A stretch of 64,000 nucleotides of DNA, from the NCBI GenBank assembly GCA_964607705.1, contig CAZSLI010000001.1:124001-188000 (forward strand). The letters are read 5' to 3'. Numbering within the stretch: the first letter of the stretch is position 1; each line of letters starts with the position of its first letter. The notes under the pieces were generated by a model, which saw only the letters and a program-made list of their open reading frames with translations, was not told the DNA's origin and ran no database searches. This DNA comes from CAZSLI01 sp964607705 (GTDB lineage: Bacteria; Actinomycetota; Coriobacteriia; Anaerosomatales; PHET01). Below, piece after piece: positions 43,541 through 52,033 of the stretch. The position numbers were made by a program, and so were the translations under genes.

Positions 43541-45136
43541 GTGACCGACAGGGAGTCGAGCGCCAGCGTATCCTCGGCTGACCTCGTCGTCCGCCTCAGT
43601 CCCGTCCGTGCCAGGCAGCTCCGCGTACTGGCATGGGCATTCCTGCCTGCATTGGCTCTGGTCTACTACTTCGTGCTGATGTCGGGGATTCCGCCGTTCA
43701 CGCGGCTGCTGATCCTGGAGCTCATCTACTGCACGCCGATACTCGCGACCGTGGCATTGAGCTACGTCGCCTATTCGAGAGCCGAGCCGGCCGAGAGTCG
43801 CTTCTGGGGCTATCTCGCGTGCGCTAACTTCGTGCTGTTCCTCTGCGAAGTCCTTCTTGTGTGGTGGGTTGCGCTAATAGACCCTTCGGGCCCGCCACGC
43901 GTTTCGTGGCCGTTCCACGTCCTGCACGCCATCGCGGCATCGTTCTTCATCGCCGCACTCTTCCGCATGACTCGGTTCGCGTCGGCGCCTGCGTCGACGC
44001 GCCTTCGCTGGGCGGGCGACATAGGAATGTCCCTGCTCGTCGTGGCCGTCTTGCTGGCGGAGTTCTACGTGCGCCCGGTGATGTCGAGCGCGGGCGCTTC
44101 GGTGTCGGAGCAGGTGCTAGGCGTCGGCTATGCACTGTTTGCCGTGCTTGTCGCAGGCGGGACGCTGAGCATTCTGGTCGGCTTCAAGGTGGACAAGTGG
44201 AGGTCGTGGGACAAACTGGTGGCCGGAGCGCTGATCATCTACAGCGCTGCCATCGTCATGTGGCCGATGTGGTTCGCCACCGCGTCGAGTGGTTCGCGCA
44301 ACTACGAGCGGGGAGTTCTCGACCTCATCCAGATGTCCGGGCACTGGCTGCTCATGGCAGCGGCTGTCTACCGGCTCACCGAGCTGGGCGAATGGGAGAT
44401 GCGTCCGCTTCCCGCTCTGACACATCCCACGCGCCGATGGGCTTCGCTCATCACGCCTGCGATCGTGCTGTTCGCCGTGCCCTACATCGCCTGGAATACC
44501 TACCGTTCCTTCGGGGACTCGGCCTGGTTCACCATCTACGCGTTCGTCTTCTGGGCGATCACGGTCCTTGCCCTGTTCCGCAGCATGCTCATCAACCTTG
44601 AGAACACCACGCTGTTCCATCAGTCGGTCACGGACCCGCTCACCGGTCTGCACAACCACAGGTTCTTCTACGAGCGGCTCGATGACGAGCTCGCCCGCGC
44701 CAAACGCTACGGTGACGACCTTTCGGTGATCGTGCTGGACCTGGACGGCTTCGGCCAGCTGAACGCCGAGCATGGGCACGAGCAGGGCGAGATCATGCTT
44801 CAGAAGGTTGCCCAACTCGTGGCCTCGCGCTGTGCTGGTAGATGCGCTGCCGCCCGGCTCGGCGGCGACGATTTCGGCATCATCGCGCCGGAGACGGATA
44901 TGTTTCAGGCGACGGTGCTCGGACGGCGCATCCTCGACTCGATCTCGATCGAGGCCGGAGTGAACCCCGGAGACCTCACGGCCTGTGCGGGCGTCGCGAC
45001 GTATCCTCGGCATGCCGAGACCGCCGAGGGGCTCGCGCGCGAGGCGGAGCGGGCGCTCGAGGAAGCCAAGCAGTCCGGCCGCGACCGGCTCGTGACTAGA
45101 TCCGAGCCATCACCTTCGTCACGTCCCGCGGCGTAA
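43541..45136 (+). CDS. Membrane-bound GGDEF-domain protein with GGDDF motif
   Basis: The 531-aa product has about eight membrane segments (residues 30-350) and a C-terminal GGDEF domain (about 365-520: DPLTGLHNHRFFYERL, VIVLDLDGFGQLNAEHGHEQGE). The active-site loop reads GGDDF instead of GGDEF. The metal-binding Asp in LDLDGF and the third-position Asp are kept, so cyclase activity is possible but doubtful. The RxxD inhibition site before the loop is missing. The stop overlaps the 3' end of the convergent korB by 41 nt. Confidence 0.88.
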   Translation: MTDRESSASVSSADLVVRLSPVRARQLRVLAWAFLPALALVYYFVLMSGIPPFTRLLILELIYCTPILATVALSYVAYSRAEPAESRFWGYLACANFVLFLCEVLLVWWVALIDPSGPPRVSWPFHVLHAIAASFFIAALFRMTRFASAPASTRLRWAGDIGMSLLVVAVLLAEFYVRPVMSSAGASVSEQVLGVGYALFAVLVAGGTLSILVGFKVDKWRSWDKLVAGALIIYSAAIVMWPMWFATASSGSRNYERGVLDLIQMSGHWLLMAAAVYRLTELGEWEMRPLPALTHPTRRWASLITPAIVLFAVPYIAWNTYRSFGDSAWFTIYAFVFWAITVLALFRSMLINLENTTLFHQSVTDPLTGLHNHRFFYERLDDELARAKRYGDDLSVIVLDLDGFGQLNAEHGHEQGEIMLQKVAQLVASRCAGRCAAARLGGDDFGIIAPETDMFQATVLGRRILDSISIEAGVNPGDLTACAGVATYPRHAETAEGLAREAERALEEAKQSGRDRLVTRSEPSPSSRPAA

Positions 45137-45977
45137 GGGCGCGCTGCCAGCCCGGGGTTCGCGCCTCTTCGAGCTCATCCTCGTACGTGAGCTCGCCCTC
45201 TTTGCGGTAGTAGACGCCGATGGGGATCTTGCACTGATCCGGCTCGCACGTCAGCGCATGGAAGGTCGACAGCGACAAGTCGAACGCCTTGGTGAGGTCG
45301 GTCGGGTCCCAATCGGTGTCTTCGAGCTTGTAGACGCGCTCCTTGAACCACGGGAACGTGTTGATCTTGTTGAAGGTCACGCACGGCTGGAAGACGTCGA
45401 CGAGCGCGAATCCCTTGTGCGTGAGCGCCTGTACGTAGAGATCCGTCAGGTGCGCGACGTCGCCGGCGAAGCCGCGGGCCACGAAGGTCGCCCTCTCGGC
45501 GAGGGCGATGCCAAGGGGGTTCACCGGTTCCTCGAGGACGCCCTGCGGCGTAGAGATGGTCTTCATGAGGTGATCGCTTGTAGGCGACGCCTGGCCAGTC
45601 GTGAGGCCGTAGATCTGGTTGTTGTGGGCGATCACCGTCAAGTCGACGTTGCGGCGCACCGTGTGCACGAAGTGCCCCATGCCGAGACCGTATCCGTCAC
45701 CGTCGCCCATCTCCACGATCACGTGCTGGTCGGGCCTGGTGAGCTTGTACGCGGTAGCGGGTGGCAGTGCGCGTCCGTGGAGTGCGTGGAAGCCCTGGAC
45801 ATCGTAGAAGTCGGCGCCGTTGCCGAACTGCCCGATACCCCAGAACATCGCGAAGTCGCGCTTCTCCCAGCCGAGCTGCTCGAGCGCGGCCTTCAAGGCT
45901 TTGAACATCTGGTAGTTGCCGCATCCCGGGCACCAGGTGGGCGCAAGGGCGGACTCGAAGGACTTGGCATCAGGCAT
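45096..45977 (-). CDS. korB: 2-oxoacid:ferredoxin oxidoreductase, beta subunit
   Basis: The beta subunit binds thiamine diphosphate. The 293-aa product has WCPGCGNYQMFKAL (cluster-related CxxC), the ThDP motif GDGDGYGLGMGHFVHTVRRN and NNQIYGLTTGQASPTS. It works with the alpha/gamma subunit upstream to oxidise a 2-oxoacid (2-oxoglutarate type, or a pyruvate/branched-chain keto acid) with ferredoxin. The ATG overlaps the korA stop (ATGA). Choice of kor rather than another 2-oxoacid rests on family resemblance only. Confidence 0.92.
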   Translation of the reverse strand: MPDAKSFESALAPTWCPGCGNYQMFKALKAALEQLGWEKRDFAMFWGIGQFGNGADFYDVQGFHALHGRALPPATAYKLTRPDQHVIVEMGDGDGYGLGMGHFVHTVRRNVDLTVIAHNNQIYGLTTGQASPTSDHLMKTISTPQGVLEEPVNPLGIALAERATFVARGFAGDVAHLTDLYVQALTHKGFALVDVFQPCVTFNKINTFPWFKERVYKLEDTDWDPTDLTKAFDLSLSTFHALTCEPDQCKIPIGVYYRKEGELTYEDELEEARTPGWQRALTPRDVTKVMARI

Positions 45978-47824
45978 CAGGACGGCACCTCCTCGGCGAC
46001 TGCGACGGCGCCGGCGGCAGTGAGCTCCACCGGCGTGCCGAGTATGTCGCGGATCTTCGCGTACACGAGCTCGGGCGAGATCGGGCGGCCGTCGTAGCGG
46101 CGTAGACGCTCATCGACGCCGCGCAGGCACGCCTCCCGGACGAGGCCCTCGAACTGGCCGGTCGCGTTGCCCTCGATGACGAGGGTGCGCTTCGCGCCGT
46201 CGATGAAGGCGGAGACCTCCTCGGCGGGGAAGGGGGAGAGGCAGACCACCTGCAGCATGTTGACGGTGCGCCCCTCCGCTTCGAGCCACTTCATCGCTTC
46301 ACGGGCCGGCATCTTCGTAGTGCCGAAGCAAAGGATCGAGACGTCGGCCTCATCGGGACCGAAGCGGTTGGGAGGCGGGACGAGAGTGCGCGCGAGGTCC
46401 AGCTTGCGCAGACGCTTCTCGTTCTGGGCGATGCGGTTCTCAGCTGTCTCGCCTTCCTGACCCCAACCTGCCTCGTCGTGCTCGTACGAGTTCACGAGCT
46501 GGACGGCGCCCTCGACACCAGGGACAGCGCGGACGCTCACGCCATCGTCGGTCACCTTGTAGCGCAGATAGCGGCCGTCTTCGCCGAGCGCGTCGGGGCT
46601 CTCGGCGACGTTTCCTTCGAGCACGATCTTGCCGCGGTCGATGGTGACCGCCGCGGTGTCGTAGTCGCTCCACGTCTGCCTATTGTCCGACAGGTACGAG
46701 TCGCCGAGGATGACGACCGGCGTCTGGAGGATGTCGGCGTAGTTGAACGCCTTCCACGTGAGCTCGAACGCTTCTCCGTGGTCGCCGGGCGCCAGCACCA
46801 CGCGCGGGAATTCGCCTTGCGCCGCATGAAGGACGAAGCGCAGATCGCTCTGCTCGGTCCAGGTGGGCATGCCGGTGGCCGGCCCCGGTCGCGTGAACAC
46901 GCCTACGACGCAGGCGGTCTCGCTGACGCCCGCCATCCCGAACGCCTCTACCATGAGCGCGAAGCCGCCGCCTGCGGTCGCGCACATCGCTCGTGTTCCG
47001 CCGAAGGCCGCGCCGAGCACCATGTTCATCGCCGCGATCTCGTCCTCCGTGTGCTTCACGACGACGCCATAGTCGTGACCGTTGGCGGCCATGAAGCCGA
47101 GCAGTGACGACGACGGCGTCATCGGGTAGGCGCCGTAGAAACCGATGCCCGCCGCCAGTGCGCCGAGACCGATCGCCTCGTTGCCCTCGGCGAGAACCGG
47201 TCGCGGACCTTCAAGAGCGCGTGGCTCGAGTTTGTAGGGAAAGTCGCAGTGCGCCTGCTGTGCGTACTGGTAGCCTGCGGTGGCGACGTTCACGTTCTGA
47301 TCGGTGATCTCGGGCGCCTTGTGGGCGAACTGCGCCCGGATGGAGTCGAGAAGCCCGTCGAGCGGGAAGTCCATGTGGCCGAGGACTGCGCCCAAGGCGG
47401 CGACGTTGCGCATGATCTTGACGCCGCCGGCCTGCTTGACGACGTCGGTCAGCGGGACGCTCACCAGGCACAGGTCGTCGCGCTGTCCGAGGTCGCTCTC
47501 ATCGGGTTCGAAGTCGGCAGGGTCGTAGATGATGGCGGCCCCCAAGGTGAGTTCGTGCACGTGCGTGCGCACAGTGGCGCGGTCGAGCGCGACGAGCACG
47601 TCCGTGGGCATCACGTGGCTGAAGATGGGGTCGACGCTCACCCGCACGTGGTAGGTGTTGTGGCCGCCCTTGATGAGCGACGGGTACTCGGTGAGGTCGA
47701 ACGTGTGGTATCCGGACGAGGCGAAGACCCGCGCGAGTGACTGCCCCGCCGCCTTGATGCCGAATCCGGCCGGTCCGCCGAGGCGGATCCGTACTTCGCG
47801 TCCGTAGGGTGCCCGCGCTTCCAT
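45977..47824 (-). CDS. korA: 2-oxoacid:ferredoxin oxidoreductase, fused gamma-alpha subunit
   Basis: The 615-aa product joins a gamma domain (about 1-190: RIRLGGPAGFGIKAAGQSLA) to an alpha domain (about 205-600: EGNEAIGLGALAAGIGFYGAYPMTPSSS, then CATAGGGFALMVEAFGMAG and FTRPGPATGMPTWTEQ). This fused form is common in anaerobes and archaea. The ATG has GGAAAGGA upstream. A CoA-dependent enzyme of this kind agrees with anaerobic metabolism. It is divergent from coaBC, which makes CoA precursors. Confidence 0.92.
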   Translation of the reverse strand: MEARAPYGREVRIRLGGPAGFGIKAAGQSLARVFASSGYHTFDLTEYPSLIKGGHNTYHVRVSVDPIFSHVMPTDVLVALDRATVRTHVHELTLGAAIIYDPADFEPDESDLGQRDDLCLVSVPLTDVVKQAGGVKIMRNVAALGAVLGHMDFPLDGLLDSIRAQFAHKAPEITDQNVNVATAGYQYAQQAHCDFPYKLEPRALEGPRPVLAEGNEAIGLGALAAGIGFYGAYPMTPSSSLLGFMAANGHDYGVVVKHTEDEIAAMNMVLGAAFGGTRAMCATAGGGFALMVEAFGMAGVSETACVVGVFTRPGPATGMPTWTEQSDLRFVLHAAQGEFPRVVLAPGDHGEAFELTWKAFNYADILQTPVVILGDSYLSDNRQTWSDYDTAAVTIDRGKIVLEGNVAESPDALGEDGRYLRYKVTDDGVSVRAVPGVEGAVQLVNSYEHDEAGWGQEGETAENRIAQNEKRLRKLDLARTLVPPPNRFGPDEADVSILCFGTTKMPAREAMKWLEAEGRTVNMLQVVCLSPFPAEEVSAFIDGAKRTLVIEGNATGQFEGLVREACLRGVDERLRRYDGRPISPELVYAKIRDILGTPVELTAAGAVAVAEEVPS

Positions 47825-47930
47825 GCCGGCGTCCTTTCCGGTGTTGGGAGTGGGAACGGTGAGGTTTTCACCATAGCGTTTGTTCCCGTTGTTCGAGAGA
47901 GCGCGGTGCTGTCGTGAGATACTTCATCAC

Positions 47931-49154
47931 ATGACCTCGAATCAACCCACCATAGTCGTCGGCGTCACCGGCTGCATCGCGGCGTACAAGTCGTGTGAGC
48001 TGGTGCGCACACTCCAGAAGGCCGGCTGCCGCGTGAAGGTCGTCATGACCGAGAATGCGACCCGCTTCGTGGGTACCGCGACCTTCCGAGCGCTCACGGG
48101 TGAGCCCGTGGCCGTTTCGCTGTGGGACGAACCGGCAGCCAAAGTGCATCATGTGTCCCTTGCCGAGGAGGCCGACGTCTTCGTGGTCGCCCCGGCGACC
48201 GCTAACGTGCTGGCGAAGATCGCGACCGGCCGTGCGGACGACCTGCTGACGACCGTGGTGCTTGCGACCGAAGCCCCACTAGTCGTGGCGCCGGCAATGA
48301 ACGTCCACATGTGGCGCGCGAAGGCGACCCGCGAGAACATCGCGACGCTGCGAGACAGCGGAGTGCTCATCGTGGAGCCGGAGAGCGGCGAGCTTGCATG
48401 CGGCGACATTGGGGAGGGTCGGCTGGCCGATGTGGCAGCGATCGCTGAGGCGGTGCTCGCCGAGGCGCGGCGTAGTCGTGACCTCGAGGGCGTCTCGGTA
48501 CTCGTGACCGCAGGGCCCACCGAGGAGCCGATCGATCCCGTGCGGTTCATCGGCAATCGAAGCAGCGGTAAGACCGGCTATGCGATCGCCGAGGAAGCCG
48601 CCCGCCGAGGAGCGGAGGTCACGCTCGTGAGCGGACCTACGGCGCTTCCCGACCCGTTCGGCGTGCGTGTGGTGCGGGTGACCACTGCGCTGGAGATGGA
48701 GGCGGCGGTCGACGCGAATTACGACGTCGCCGACGCAGTGGTGGCTTCGGCAGCGGTGGCGGACTTCCGGCCCGAGGTCGCAGCGCCCGGCAAGCTGAAG
48801 AAGGCGACTGCGCCGGACGAGGTTCGGCTCGTGCGCAACCCCGACATTTTGGCAGGGCTGGGTGCGCGCAAGGGCGGCCGCCTGTTGGTGGGATTCGCCG
48901 CCGAGACCGGCGACGTACTCGGCGAGGCGCGTCGCAAGCTGGCCGACAAGAACCTCGACCTCGTGGTCGCGAACGACGTCTCCCGACCCGCGCTCGGCTT
49001 TGGCACCGACGCCAATCGGGTGTGGCTGGTCGCGGGAGAGGGCGCCGAGGAGCTGCCGGTCCTCGGCAAGAAGACGATAGCGCGCGAGCTGTGGGACAGG
49101 CTCGCTGAAGATGCTCGGGCTGCTGCGGTGGCCCGGATGGCGAAGAAGGAGTAG
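47931..49154 (+). CDS. coaBC: Bifunctional phosphopantothenoylcysteine synthetase/decarboxylase CoaBC
   Basis: CoaBC makes 4'-phosphopantetheine for CoA in two steps. The 407-aa product has the FMN decarboxylase (CoaC, about 1-185: GVTGCIAAYKSCELVRTL, PAMNVHMW, active-site Cys in LACGDIGEGRL) and the CTP-dependent synthetase (CoaB, about 190-400: VTAGPTEEPIDPVRFIGNRSSGKTGYAIA, AAVADFRP, KNLDLVVANDV). ATG 47931 is chosen as the first Met giving the family start; the ribosome site is weak. Often next to rpoZ in actinobacteria, here 12 kb away. Confidence 0.95.
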   Translation: MTSNQPTIVVGVTGCIAAYKSCELVRTLQKAGCRVKVVMTENATRFVGTATFRALTGEPVAVSLWDEPAAKVHHVSLAEEADVFVVAPATANVLAKIATGRADDLLTTVVLATEAPLVVAPAMNVHMWRAKATRENIATLRDSGVLIVEPESGELACGDIGEGRLADVAAIAEAVLAEARRSRDLEGVSVLVTAGPTEEPIDPVRFIGNRSSGKTGYAIAEEAARRGAEVTLVSGPTALPDPFGVRVVRVTTALEMEAAVDANYDVADAVVASAAVADFRPEVAAPGKLKKATAPDEVRLVRNPDILAGLGARKGGRLLVGFAAETGDVLGEARRKLADKNLDLVVANDVSRPALGFGTDANRVWLVAGEGAEELPVLGKKTIARELWDRLAEDARAAAVARMAKKE

Positions 49155-49157
49155 CGA

Positions 49158-49520
49158 ATGGCGACACACACTCTCGAAGGACAGGCGAAGCGGCTGTCGG
49201 CGTATGTGGGCGAGGACGAGATCTACGAGGACGACAGGCCGCTCTATCAGGCGCTGATCGAGCAGGCACGGATCCAGGGGTGTGCAGGGGCGACTGCGCT
49301 GCGCGGCCTGTCGGGATTCGGGGCCTCGAGCCGCGACGTGGCCAAGCACGCGCTGCGCATGTCCACGGACTGCCCGGTGCTCGTATCGGTCATCGACGAG
49401 GGGCCGCGCATCGCCGCGCTCGCCGAGGTCTGGTCGGCGATGATCCCCAGCGGACTCGTCATCATCGAGGACGTGAATGTCATCTCGTATTGCAAGCGAG
49501 GAGAGTGCCTTCCGGAATAG
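49158..49520 (+). CDS. DUF190 family protein
   Basis: The 120-aa product matches the DUF190 fold, which resembles PII-like signalling proteins: LSAYVGEDEIYEDDRPLYQAL, GCAGATALRGLSGFGASS and GLVIIEDVNVISY. It would be a small trimer-like protein of unknown ligand. ATG 49158 is 3 nt after the coaBC stop, so they are co-transcribed. Confidence 0.9.
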   Translation: MATHTLEGQAKRLSAYVGEDEIYEDDRPLYQALIEQARIQGCAGATALRGLSGFGASSRDVAKHALRMSTDCPVLVSVIDEGPRIAALAEVWSAMIPSGLVIIEDVNVISYCKRGECLPE

Positions 49521-49533
49521 GTAGAACCGACCC

Positions 49534-49562
49534 TTGCCGCTGGCGTGCGGGATAAGTAGTAT
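49534..49562 (+). promoter_or_regulatory. Promoter of the tRNA-Pro gene
   Basis: TTGCCG (49534-49539) and TAGTAT (49557-49562) are spaced by 17 nt and lie 26 nt before the tRNA. The start point would be near 49569, at a perfect 7-bp hairpin (49569-49575 with 49579-49585) that forms the 5' leader removed by RNase P. Confidence 0.65.
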
Positions 49563-49588
49563 TACTCCCTGCCGCTTGGCGGCAGTAT

Positions 49589-49665
<77 letters not shown>

Positions 49666-49674
49666 GAGCTTTCG

Positions 49675-49705
49675 CAGGGCACCCTTCGCGGGTGCCCTGT
49701 TTGCT
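49675..49705 (+). terminator. Terminator after tRNA-Pro
   Basis: A perfect 10-bp stem (49675-49684 with 49690-49699) closes a 5-nt loop and is followed by TTTGCTT. It starts 10 nt after the encoded CCA. Confidence 0.8.
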
Positions 49706-49876
49706 TCGGCCCATAGAATCTCGGCGACGCACTCGCGAAGGTCGCCTCCGCCCGGGTCGCGACTCCGGCAATCGACCACCACCTGATCACGGCTGCCTGT
49801 TGCGCGCTATCCTGATTCAAGCCCTTTGAGCGTCCCAACCCCGAGGAATGTCATCGATGACGGACACGAGCGTACG

Positions 49877-50719
49877 GTGAACAACGAATACGAGCTGTTG
49901 GACAGTGGTGAAGGGCGCAAGCTCGAACGATTCGGCGAGGTGGTTCTGTCTCGTCCATGCGGGCAGGCGGTGTGGGATGTGCGCGAGCCGGAGAAGTGGG
50001 TGAGGGCCGCTGCCTCATTCGACCGGGAGTACGGATGGCAGACGCATGGAGATGCCGAGTTGCCCTCTAGCTGGACTGTCACGATCAACGACATAGCGAT
50101 GCTGCTGAAGCCCACACCTGCCGGGCATCTCGGCGTGTTCCCTGAGACACGCATGCTATGGGATTGGATCACCGGCACGCTCAGGTCGCCCAGCGCAGCG
50201 ACGGTGAACGTTCTCAACCTGTTCGCGCACTCGGGCGGAGCAACACTTGCCGCCGCTCGTGCCGGCTGTTCGGTGTGTCACGTGGACTCCTCGAAGTCGA
50301 TGGTCGCGCGTGCCAGAGAGAACGCCGGCCTGAACGGACTTGATGAAGCACCCATACGATGGATCGTCGAAGACGTCGGCAAGTTCCTGGATCGAGAGAT
50401 TCGCCGCGGTCGCAGGTACGATGTGATCATGCTAGACCCGCCCTCGTTCGGACATGGCACCAAGGGCGAGCAGTACAGGATCGACAGGGATCTCGATTCG
50501 ACGTTGCGACAGTGCAGGGCGCTGCTTACCGGCGAGCCCGCATTCGTGCTGCTGACATCGCATACTCAGGGCGTGACGACCGCAAGACTCGAGAGCCTGT
50601 TGACGGACGCACTGGACTGCGGTCACGTGGCGTCCGGCGAGATGCAGTTGACCGGCGCCAGCGGTGTGCGCCCGGTGAACAGCGGCATGTGGGTACGCTG
50701 GACCCCTTCCGCCCGGTAA
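49877..50719 (+). CDS. Class I SAM-dependent methyltransferase (RlmI/RlmK-like)
   Basis: The 280-aa product has an N-terminal ELLDSGEGRKLERFGEVVL block and a Rossmann methyltransferase with VLNLFAHSGGATLAAARAG (SAM motif), HVDSSKSMVARARENAGLNG and the catalytic-region MLDPPSFGHGTKGEQY. It resembles 23S rRNA methyltransferases of the RlmI/RlmK family; the target base cannot be read. GTG 49877 is preferred; a TTG at 49826 just after a TATCCT -10-like element is possible and would be nearly leaderless. Confidence 0.85.
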   Translation: MNNEYELLDSGEGRKLERFGEVVLSRPCGQAVWDVREPEKWVRAAASFDREYGWQTHGDAELPSSWTVTINDIAMLLKPTPAGHLGVFPETRMLWDWITGTLRSPSAATVNVLNLFAHSGGATLAAARAGCSVCHVDSSKSMVARARENAGLNGLDEAPIRWIVEDVGKFLDREIRRGRRYDVIMLDPPSFGHGTKGEQYRIDRDLDSTLRQCRALLTGEPAFVLLTSHTQGVTTARLESLLTDALDCGHVASGEMQLTGASGVRPVNSGMWVRWTPSAR

Positions 50720-50791
50720 GCGGCCGTGAACGCCAGCCAACTCCACGACAAACTTCGACAAACCGATTTCCTCAAGACTGAGAAGGATGCG

Positions 50792-52033
50792 ATGCCCGAG
50801 TCGAGCGTGCTGATCATCGGTGGAGGGGCCTCGGGTCTGTCGGCAGCCATAGCGGCGGCGCGTCTTGGGGTGGCGGTCACGGTACTGGAGGCTGGCCCGC
50901 GGGTTGGTCGGAAGATCTTGGCGAGCGGCAATGGGCGCTGCAACCTCACGAACCTCTCGGTATCGCCAGGAGCTTTCAACCGCCCCCAGTTCGTCGAGGC
51001 GGTGCTCGGCGCGTATCCGTGCGAAGTTGTTCGCTCCTTCTTTAGCGACATCGGCTTGCTGACTCGCGCGGATGATGAGGGCCGGGTATACCCGGTGACG
51101 AACTTCGCCGGTTCAGTCCTCGATACTCTGCGGCTTGAGTGTGCGCACCTCGGCGTGGAGGTGCGCTGCGGGTTCGATGTCGCCAGAATCTCGGCGGACC
51201 CGGGCCTCAACCGTTTCGTGGCGACTGCGGCCACCGGGGAGACAGCCCGAGCGCACGCGGTGGTCGTCGCGACGGGAGGGGGTGGTTCGCTCTTGGCAGG
51301 CGCTGGTCACGGCATGGTCGAGACAGTTCCGGTGCTCGGGCCTATCAGGACAAACACCGAGCCGATTCGCGGGCTCTCCGGGGTCCGCGTACGGTGCGCG
51401 GCGACTCTCCTCGTTGGCTGTGATGGAGACGACGCGGGCGGCGATGCTGTCGCTACCGAGCGTGGCGAGCTTCTCTTCCGCGAGTACGGAGTGAGCGGGA
51501 TCATGATCTTCGATCTGTCGCGCTACCTGAAGCCGAGGAGCGTCATCTCGATCGACTTCTTCCCGGAGATCGCTTCCGAGGAGCTCCAGGTGATGATCGA
51601 GCGCCGTTGTAGGGCGCTGGAATGGCGCGACGCGGACACGCTCTTCGCAGGCATGCTCCATGACCGGGTCGCGCGCGCCATTCTCTCGGCTGCGGGAGTG
51701 AGTCTGGACACCCCGGTTCGAAGACTGCCCCAGGCGCGACTCGCTCGACTTCTCAAGGACTTCCGACTGAACGTGACCGGCATGGGTGATGTCAGCCAGG
51801 CGCAGGTGACGCGCGGTGGCGCGTCGGTGGATGAATTCGATCCGAGCACAATGGCATCGGCTCACGTGGAGGGGCTGTTCGCCGCGGGCGAGGTTCTCGA
51901 CATCGATGGCCGCTCCGGCGGTTTCAACCTGCATTGGGCCTGGGCGTCAGGCATAGTGGCCGGAGAGGCAGCTGCGCGCGCAGCCGTGAAGCGCGTCGCG
52001 CAAGACGACGGCCCGTCGAGTGGTTCAGCGTGA
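50792..52033 (+). CDS. NAD(P)/FAD-dependent oxidoreductase, HI0933/YhiN family
   Basis: The 413-aa product has the dinucleotide fold LIIGGGASGLSAAIAAARLG, the family signature VGRKILASGNGRCNLTN, ATGGGG and the C-terminal GLFAAGEVLDIDGRSGGFNLHWAWASG. It is a flavoprotein of unknown substrate (BaiN-like group). ATG 50792 has GAGAAGGA upstream; GTG 50726 would add 22 residues. It overlaps the next flavoprotein gene by 4 nt. Confidence 0.9.
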   Translation: MPESSVLIIGGGASGLSAAIAAARLGVAVTVLEAGPRVGRKILASGNGRCNLTNLSVSPGAFNRPQFVEAVLGAYPCEVVRSFFSDIGLLTRADDEGRVYPVTNFAGSVLDTLRLECAHLGVEVRCGFDVARISADPGLNRFVATAATGETARAHAVVVATGGGGSLLAGAGHGMVETVPVLGPIRTNTEPIRGLSGVRVRCAATLLVGCDGDDAGGDAVATERGELLFREYGVSGIMIFDLSRYLKPRSVISIDFFPEIASEELQVMIERRCRALEWRDADTLFAGMLHDRVARAILSAAGVSLDTPVRRLPQARLARLLKDFRLNVTGMGDVSQAQVTRGGASVDEFDPSTMASAHVEGLFAAGEVLDIDGRSGGFNLHWAWASGIVAGEAAARAAVKRVAQDDGPSSGSA

